This document shows positions 6,354 to 9,537 of a DNA stretch of 9,537 bases, piece by piece (positions within the stretch are counted from its first letter, which is position 1; each line of letters starts with the position of its first letter). Source of the DNA: Candidatus Roizmanbacteria bacterium CG_4_10_14_0_2_um_filter_36_35 (GTDB lineage: Bacteria > Patescibacteriota > Microgenomatia > UBA1406 > GWC2-37-13); the NCBI GenBank assembly GCA_002792355.1, contig PFOE01000075.1, positions 1 through 9,537 on the forward strand, in the 5' to 3' direction. A model generated the notes under the pieces. The model made no database searches. It saw nothing but the letters and a program-made list of their open reading frames with translations, and was not told the DNA's origin. A program made the translations under genes and the position numbers.

Positions 6354-8145
6354 GAGTAACAACAATTTTCAATTTTCAATTTTCAATTTTCATTTATTTA
6401 TTTGGTTATTGGTAATTGGTTTATTGGTTTATTCGAGGTTTATTAACCTGGGTTGGGGCTTACCTTACCAGATGCATCCTGATGAACGAAATATGGCAAC
6501 CGCACTTCAAGGATTGAGGTGCGTAATTTCGAATTTCCGCGAATGCGGTAATCCTCATTTTTTTGCTTACGGACAGTTTCCATTATATTTAGTCTATTTT
6601 TTGATTGCGGTGGTAAGGTGTTTTAGAGATTTTGGGATGATGAAAATAGATTTTCAGGAAGCAATTGTAGGTCTTAGGTTTATTTCGGCACTAGCGTCAA
6701 TAATAAGTGCTTTTGTATTACTAAAAATTATTAAATTACTTGTTAATCGTCATTTCGAACGAAGTGAGAAATCTAATTTAAGATCCCTCGCTACGCTCGG
6801 GATGACAGCGGGGGCGATTATTTTTTCTCCATATGCAATTCAATTTGCCCATTTTGGGACAACAGAATCTTTATTAATGTTATTTTATAGTTTGATAGTT
6901 TTTTATTCTTTAAAGGGTCTCGAAAATAATAAGAGATCCCTCGCGGAGTTTACCCTGAGCAAAGTCGAAGGGCTCGGGATGACAGGGGTGGTGTGCGGTT
7001 TGGCAATTGCTACGAAAGCGTCATCAATAATATTTTTAGCGATACCCATTATTGTGATAATGTCAAAAGCTAAAAGGAAAATAATTCTAACTTTTGCCTT
7101 TTTACTTTTAACTTTACTAAGTGCGATTATATTCTCTCCTCATAATCTTCTCAACTGGCATGAGTTTATCGGGTCAATGAAATATGAAAGCGATGTTGCA
7201 CTAGGGCGATATACTGTTTTTTATACCAGACAGTTTGTCAACTCTATTCCAGTTTTGTTTCAACTAATTAAGGTGTTTCCTTATGCTTTGGGTTGGCCGG
7301 TGTTTATCTTGGGGATGTTGGGGGTTTTGGGGGGTGTGGGGTGGAGAGACAAAAAAGTCAATCTACTTCGGTTTGCTTTTTTGGTCTACTTTTTGCCTAA
7401 TGCGTTTTTGTTTGCCAAATGGACAAGATTCATGGCACCGGTGTTTCCGATAATGACAATATTTGCGATTTTATTTGCGCACAACGTCATTTCGAGCACA
7501 TTCGATAAACTCAGTGTAAACTCCGCGAGAAATCTATCGGAGCGTAAATTACGTTTCACTAGATTCCTCGTCGTCGCTTCGCTCCTCCTTGGGATGACAG
7601 GGGGGGCAATTATTCCTGGTATTTCCTATCTTTCTATTTATCAAAACCCTGATGTTCGTTTTCAGTCGTCTGAATGGATTTATAAAAATATACCGGAAAA
7701 CTCTTATATACTTTCAGAAACAGCTAATGTCGTTGATATACCAATAATAAGTCAAAAGTCCCGCCTTCGCCAAGGCTACGGCGGACAGGCAAAAGTTAAA
7801 AGTCAAAATTATCAGATAATTTCATTTAATTTTTATGATCTTGATGAAAATCCACAACTTCAAGAAGAATTAAGAGAGCATTTGAAAAAAGCAGATTATA
7901 TTTTTGTTCCGTCCCGAAGAATCTTTGCTAACCACCCAAAACAAAAATACCCAAAGCTTAACCAATACTATTCTGATTTATTTAACGGTAAGTTAGGATT
8001 TGAAAAGGCGGCAGAGTTTTCTGCTGGTCTTAATGATGAGCAGGCAGAAGAAACGTGGACAGTCTTTGATCATCCAGTTATACGAATATATAAAAGAATC
8101 TCAAATGTTAAATCTCAAATCTCTAATCCACATCTCAAATCTTAA
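6337..8145 (+). CDS. GT-C fold membrane glycosyltransferase (PMT/GT39-like) carrying in-frame repeat insertions
   Basis: A 602-aa multi-pass protein expected to transfer a sugar from a polyprenyl-phosphate donor to an acceptor outside the membrane. About ten to twelve hydrophobic segments lie between residues 18 and 436 (for example 18-33, 112-136, 158-176, 219-242, 250-267, 318-335, 343-360, 366-382), followed by a soluble part (about 437-588). The first outer loop has MHPDERNMA (46-54), the acidic Asp-Glu motif typical of GT-C catalytic loops, and GLAIATKASS (221-230) matches a conserved cytoplasmic turn. Repeat-derived segments interrupt it: residues 138-157, 200-216, 384-421 and 475-484, plus tandem-repeat ends (about 9-18 and 588-602). 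The reading frame is open throughout, so it may be functional, but some insertions could disturb it. The ATG lies 7 nt after a TATAAT. The stop overlaps that of convergent cysS. The exact acceptor is unknown. Confidence 0.8.
   Translation: MVEKIKSNNNFQFSIFNFHLFIWLLVIGLLVYSRFINLGWGLPYQMHPDERNMATALQGLRCVISNFRECGNPHFFAYGQFPLYLVYFLIAVVRCFRDFGMMKIDFQEAIVGLRFISALASIISAFVLLKIIKLLVNRHFERSEKSNLRSLATLGMTAGAIIFSPYAIQFAHFGTTESLLMLFYSLIVFYSLKGLENNKRSLAEFTLSKVEGLGMTGVVCGLAIATKASSIIFLAIPIIVIMSKAKRKIILTFAFLLLTLLSAIIFSPHNLLNWHEFIGSMKYESDVALGRYTVFYTRQFVNSIPVLFQLIKVFPYALGWPVFILGMLGVLGGVGWRDKKVNLLRFAFLVYFLPNAFLFAKWTRFMAPVFPIMTIFAILFAHNVISSTFDKLSVNSARNLSERKLRFTRFLVVASLLLGMTGGAIIPGISYLSIYQNPDVRFQSSEWIYKNIPENSYILSETANVVDIPIISQKSRLRQGYGGQAKVKSQNYQIISFNFYDLDENPQLQEELREHLKKADYIFVPSRRIFANHPKQKYPKLNQYYSDLFNGKLGFEKAAEFSAGLNDEQAEETWTVFDHPVIRIYKRISNVKSQISNPHLKS
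6363..6390 (+). repeat. Tandem heptanucleotide repeat (CAATTTT x4) at the 5' end of the glycosyltransferase gene
   Basis: Four exact copies of CAATTTT start 26 nt after the ATG. Seven is not a multiple of three, so the peptide differs in each copy (NFQFSIFNF), but four copies plus flanks keep the frame. Gain or loss of one copy would shift the frame and could act as a phase-variable switch. Confidence 0.85.
6749..6806 (+). repeat. Palindromic element 1, in frame within the glycosyltransferase
   Basis: A 58-bp imperfect palindrome with two 26-bp arms (6749-6774 and 6781-6806) around a 6-bp loop, AATTTA. Nineteen of 26 arm positions match by direct comparison, and several mismatches are wobble-type in RNA. 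The ends are GTCATTTCGA and CTCGGGATGAC. It encodes HFERSEKSNLRSLATLGMT in the host frame, a peptide I associate with dispersed repeats read through in CPR proteins. It lies between two membrane segments. Confidence 0.9.
6934..6983 (+). repeat. Palindrome-derived half element 2, in frame
   Basis: A 50-bp segment starting AGATCCCTCGC and ending GCTCGGGATGAC, the same end sequences as the right arm of element 1, but with a 27-bp module (GGAGTTTACCCTGAGC...) where element 1 has TAC. Its reverse complement is the same length as the left arm of element 3 and matches it at 36 of 50 positions without gaps, so it looks like a single arm of that palindrome type. It encodes RSLAEFTLSKVEGLGMT in frame. 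Confidence 0.85.
7486..7598 (+). repeat. Palindromic element 3, 113 bp, in frame
   Basis: The left arm is 7486-7535 (starts GTCATTTCGAG, ends GCGAGAAATCT), the middle 25 bp contains a small palindrome CGTAA-A-TTACG (7543-7553), and the right arm is 7561-7598 (AGATTCCTCG to GGGATGAC). The left arm contains the same internal module as element 2. It encodes 38 residues in the host frame (384-421), ending in LGMT as elements 1 and 2 do. Confidence 0.88.
7753..7796 (+). repeat. GC-rich 30-bp element with 7-bp flanking direct repeats
   Basis: CCCGCCTTCGCC...GGACAGG (7760-7789) is exactly 30 bp, is GC-rich in an A+T-rich gene, and holds CCGCC/GGCGG (7761-7765, 7780-7784) and CCTT/AAGG inverted pairs. 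It is flanked by CAAAAGT on both sides (7753-7759 and 7790-7796), like a target-site duplication, though nearby AAAAGT repeats could also explain this. It encodes RLRQGYGGQ in frame. Confidence 0.85.
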
Positions 8146-8147
8146 AT
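8100..8147. repeat. Degenerate heptanucleotide repeat at the convergent gene ends
   Basis: Units related to CTCAAAT run in order: CTCAAAT, GTTAAAT, CTCAAAT, CTCTAAT, a 6-nt unit, CTCAAAT, CTTAAAT. The last unit supplies the TTAA that gives both the plus-strand stop (8143-8145) and the minus-strand cysS stop (8142-8144). It encodes the C-terminal tail of the glycosyltransferase (about 588-602), so that tail is probably dispensable. Confidence 0.8.
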
Positions 8148-9537
8148 CTTTTTAATCTTATATCCTTCTTTGGTATCTAAAGTTCCAAAACCTTTTGACT
8201 CTATTTTAATTCTTAGTTCGTCAGATTTTTTGAAGTCCTTATTTTGGCGTGCAAGTTTTCTTTGTTCAGCCAGTTTAATTATTTCTTCAGGAATTTTTTC
8301 TTCTCTAACTTCACCTAATCGAAGGCCAAAAACCTTATCGAAATCAAATAAAAGATCGAGTTTTTCTTGGGGCGGCAAATCAGATTTTAACATCTCCCAC
8401 ATAATTGCGAGAGCCCGGGGAATTTGAAGATCATTGCTTAAAGCTTCAGCAAACTGTTTTTTGTAATCAGTTAGTTTTGTTGATGAGTTAACGAGTTTAC
8501 GAGTTAACGAGTTATTTTTTAATTCATTGATTACATTTTTTAATTTATTTAGCGCTTCTTGGGAAGACTTTGTTGATTCCCAGGTAAAATTCAGCAGTTG
8601 ACGGTAGTGGGATTGAAGGAATAAATATCTTATTGCCAAAGGTTCAATATTATTTTTCTTAAGATCATCAACTGTATAAAAATTACCTAAGGACTTGCTC
8701 ATTTTTTGATTATTAACCATAAGGAAATTATTATGGAACCAAAAGCGGACGAACTGTTTGCCGGTTACTCCTTCAGATTGAGCAATTTCATTTTCATGAT
8801 GAATAGCGATATGGTCAATTCCTCCGGTATGAATATCAATCGTTTCCCCTAAATATTTTATACTCATAACTGAACATTCAATATGCCAGCCTGGAAATCC
8901 ATCACCCCAAGAAGACGGCCAATACATTGTATGATCGGCAAAACGACCGATTCTTTTAAACCATAAAACAAAGTCAGTCGGATTTTTTTTCTCAGGATCA
9001 AGGTAAACATCATTTCTAGCCCCTTTCTTTTTTTCATCTAGTTTTTGGCCAGAAAGCTTTCCATAGGACACAAATTTTGGAGTATCAAAATAGAGAGCTT
9101 CTTTTGTTTCATATGTTAATCCGTTCTGTTTTAATTTTTCGATAAACTGGAGCATATCTTTAATATGATCAGTAGCACGGCAGGTAATATCAGGACGAAT
9201 AATATTTAATGCGTCAGTGGTTTTAAAGAAAAAATCAGTATAAAATTTGGCCACATCCCAGACAGAGCGATTGGTTTTTTTGGCTCCTTTTTCCAGTTTG
9301 TCTTCCCCGCTATCGTCATCGCCTGTCAGATGACCGACATCGGTGATATTCAATACATGTTTTACTTTGTATCCAAGAAAATTAAGAGTACGTTTGAGAA
9401 AATCGTTATTGGTATAAGTTCGCATGTGGCCGATATGGGTATAGTCATAGACTGTTGGACCACAGGTATATAAAGAAACATTGGGAGGATTTAACGGTTT
9501 AAATTCTTCAATTTTCCGCGATAAAGTATTGTAGAGT
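8142..9537 (-). CDS. cysS: Cysteinyl-tRNA synthetase (CysRS), 5' end cut by the window
   Basis: Class I synthetase that charges tRNA-Cys. The first in-frame ATG inside the window (9425) is not the start: the frame stays open to the window edge and reads LYNTLSRKIEEF..YTCGPTVYDYTHIGHMRT, the usual N-terminus. At 464 visible residues only a few are missing. Signatures are the Cys of CGPTVYD (zinc ligand), the HIGH motif (9426-9437), GWHIECS and the HHENE stretch (further zinc ligands), and KMSKS (8691-8705). The loop before WPSSWGDGFPGWH is longer than in E. coli (WFKRIGRFADHTMY), a form I associate with CPR. The C-terminal helical domain contains an 8-nt tandem repeat (8485-8516) encoding NNSLTRKLVNS. 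It converges on the glycosyltransferase gene, with a 4-nt stop overlap. Confidence 0.96.
   Translation of the reverse strand, partial: LYNTLSRKIEEFKPLNPPNVSLYTCGPTVYDYTHIGHMRTYTNNDFLKRTLNFLGYKVKHVLNITDVGHLTGDDDSGEDKLEKGAKKTNRSVWDVAKFYTDFFFKTTDALNIIRPDITCRATDHIKDMLQFIEKLKQNGLTYETKEALYFDTPKFVSYGKLSGQKLDEKKKGARNDVYLDPEKKNPTDFVLWFKRIGRFADHTMYWPSSWGDGFPGWHIECSVMSIKYLGETIDIHTGGIDHIAIHHENEIAQSEGVTGKQFVRFWFHNNFLMVNNQKMSKSLGNFYTVDDLKKNNIEPLAIRYLFLQSHYRQLLNFTWESTKSSQEALNKLKNVINELKNNSLTRKLVNSSTKLTDYKKQFAEALSNDLQIPRALAIMWEMLKSDLPPQEKLDLLFDFDKVFGLRLGEVREEKIPEEIIKLAEQRKLARQNKDFKKSDELRIKIESKGFGTLDTKEGYKIKKI
8485..8516 (-). repeat. Octanucleotide tandem repeat within cysS
   Basis: Four units of 8 nt on the plus strand: GAGTTAAC, GAGTTTAC, GAGTTAAC, GAGTTATT. 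Each GTTAAC is itself a palindrome. In CysRS it encodes a short polar stretch between two helices of the C-terminal domain, a variable linker in the family, so the reading frame and fold can tolerate it. Confidence 0.85.

Noticed and set aside
6051..6365. Longer rpsF start at 6365 giving a hydrophobic N-terminus
   Set aside because: The extra 17 residues do not fit S6, and they would be translated through the promoter region and into the divergent gene. MNYELTFLL at 6314 is the family start.
6749..7598. Palindromic elements as insertion sequences with a transposase
   Set aside because: They are 50-113 bp, encode no transposase, and no clear target duplications flank the three palindromic ones.
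6337..8145. Glycosyltransferase as a pseudogene broken by insertions
   Set aside because: The frame is open for 602 codons through every insertion, and the catalytic-loop motif is intact. Loss of function remains possible but is not shown.
8485..8516. Tandem repeats as a CRISPR array
   Set aside because: Units of 7-8 nt with no unique spacers, lying inside coding sequence. No cas genes are nearby.
8142..9425. CysRS starting at the ATG at 9425
   Set aside because: This ATG is the Met right after the HIGH motif. The frame continues upstream with HIGH and CGPTVYD, so the gene runs off the window.

Overview
The window looks like a chromosomal piece of a Candidate Phyla Radiation (Patescibacteria) bacterium, most likely a Microgenomates-type lineage. 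Grounds: A+T-rich sequence, tightly packed genes, no Shine-Dalgarno motif at any start I can inspect, CysRS and HisRS with divergent signature motifs, an apparently N-terminally short release factor, no rplI (bL9) after rpsR, and the kind of palindromic and short tandem repeats familiar to me from CPR genomes. TGA serves as a stop at 4623-4625, which speaks for the standard bacterial code and against the TGA=Gly lineages. The phylum assignment is inference; no rRNA gene is present.

Layout. Minus strand, 1-2111: the 5' tip of a release-factor-like gene, hisS, and a DapF/CntK-fold racemase-like gene. A 150-base gap (2112-2262) holds a rho-independent terminator and an extra hairpin. Minus strand, 2263-5336: a three-gene envelope set, transcribed as an uncharacterised 237-aa protein, the S41 protease CtpA and the trypsin-like protease HtrA. 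Minus strand, 5362-6314: the classical cluster rpsF-ssb-rpsR, separated from the protease set by a terminator-like hairpin and a new promoter. Plus strand, 6337-8145: a GT-C (PMT/GT39-like) membrane glycosyltransferase. Minus strand, 8142-9537: cysS, nearly complete and cut by the window edge only at its N-terminus. No stretch over 300 bases lacks a gene.

How the genes fit together. Most are housekeeping: translation (HisRS, CysRS, S6, S18, release factor) and replication (SSB). CtpA and HtrA are membrane-anchored extracytoplasmic proteases made from one transcript, a quality-control unit, with an unknown partner encoded first. The glycosyltransferase would glycosylate surface polymers from a lipid-linked sugar.

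The main unusual signal is the plus-strand glycosyltransferase gene. It carries at least four in-frame repeat elements inside the coding sequence (three palindrome-derived, one 30-bp GC-rich element flanked by 7-bp direct repeats) plus heptanucleotide tandem repeats at both ends. cysS also carries an 8-nt tandem repeat. The insertions appear to sit in loops or tails, like the protein-coding palindromic elements of Rickettsia. A second pattern is that four transcription-unit starts have a -10-like hexamer only 6-8 nt before the ATG, suggesting leaderless mRNAs.
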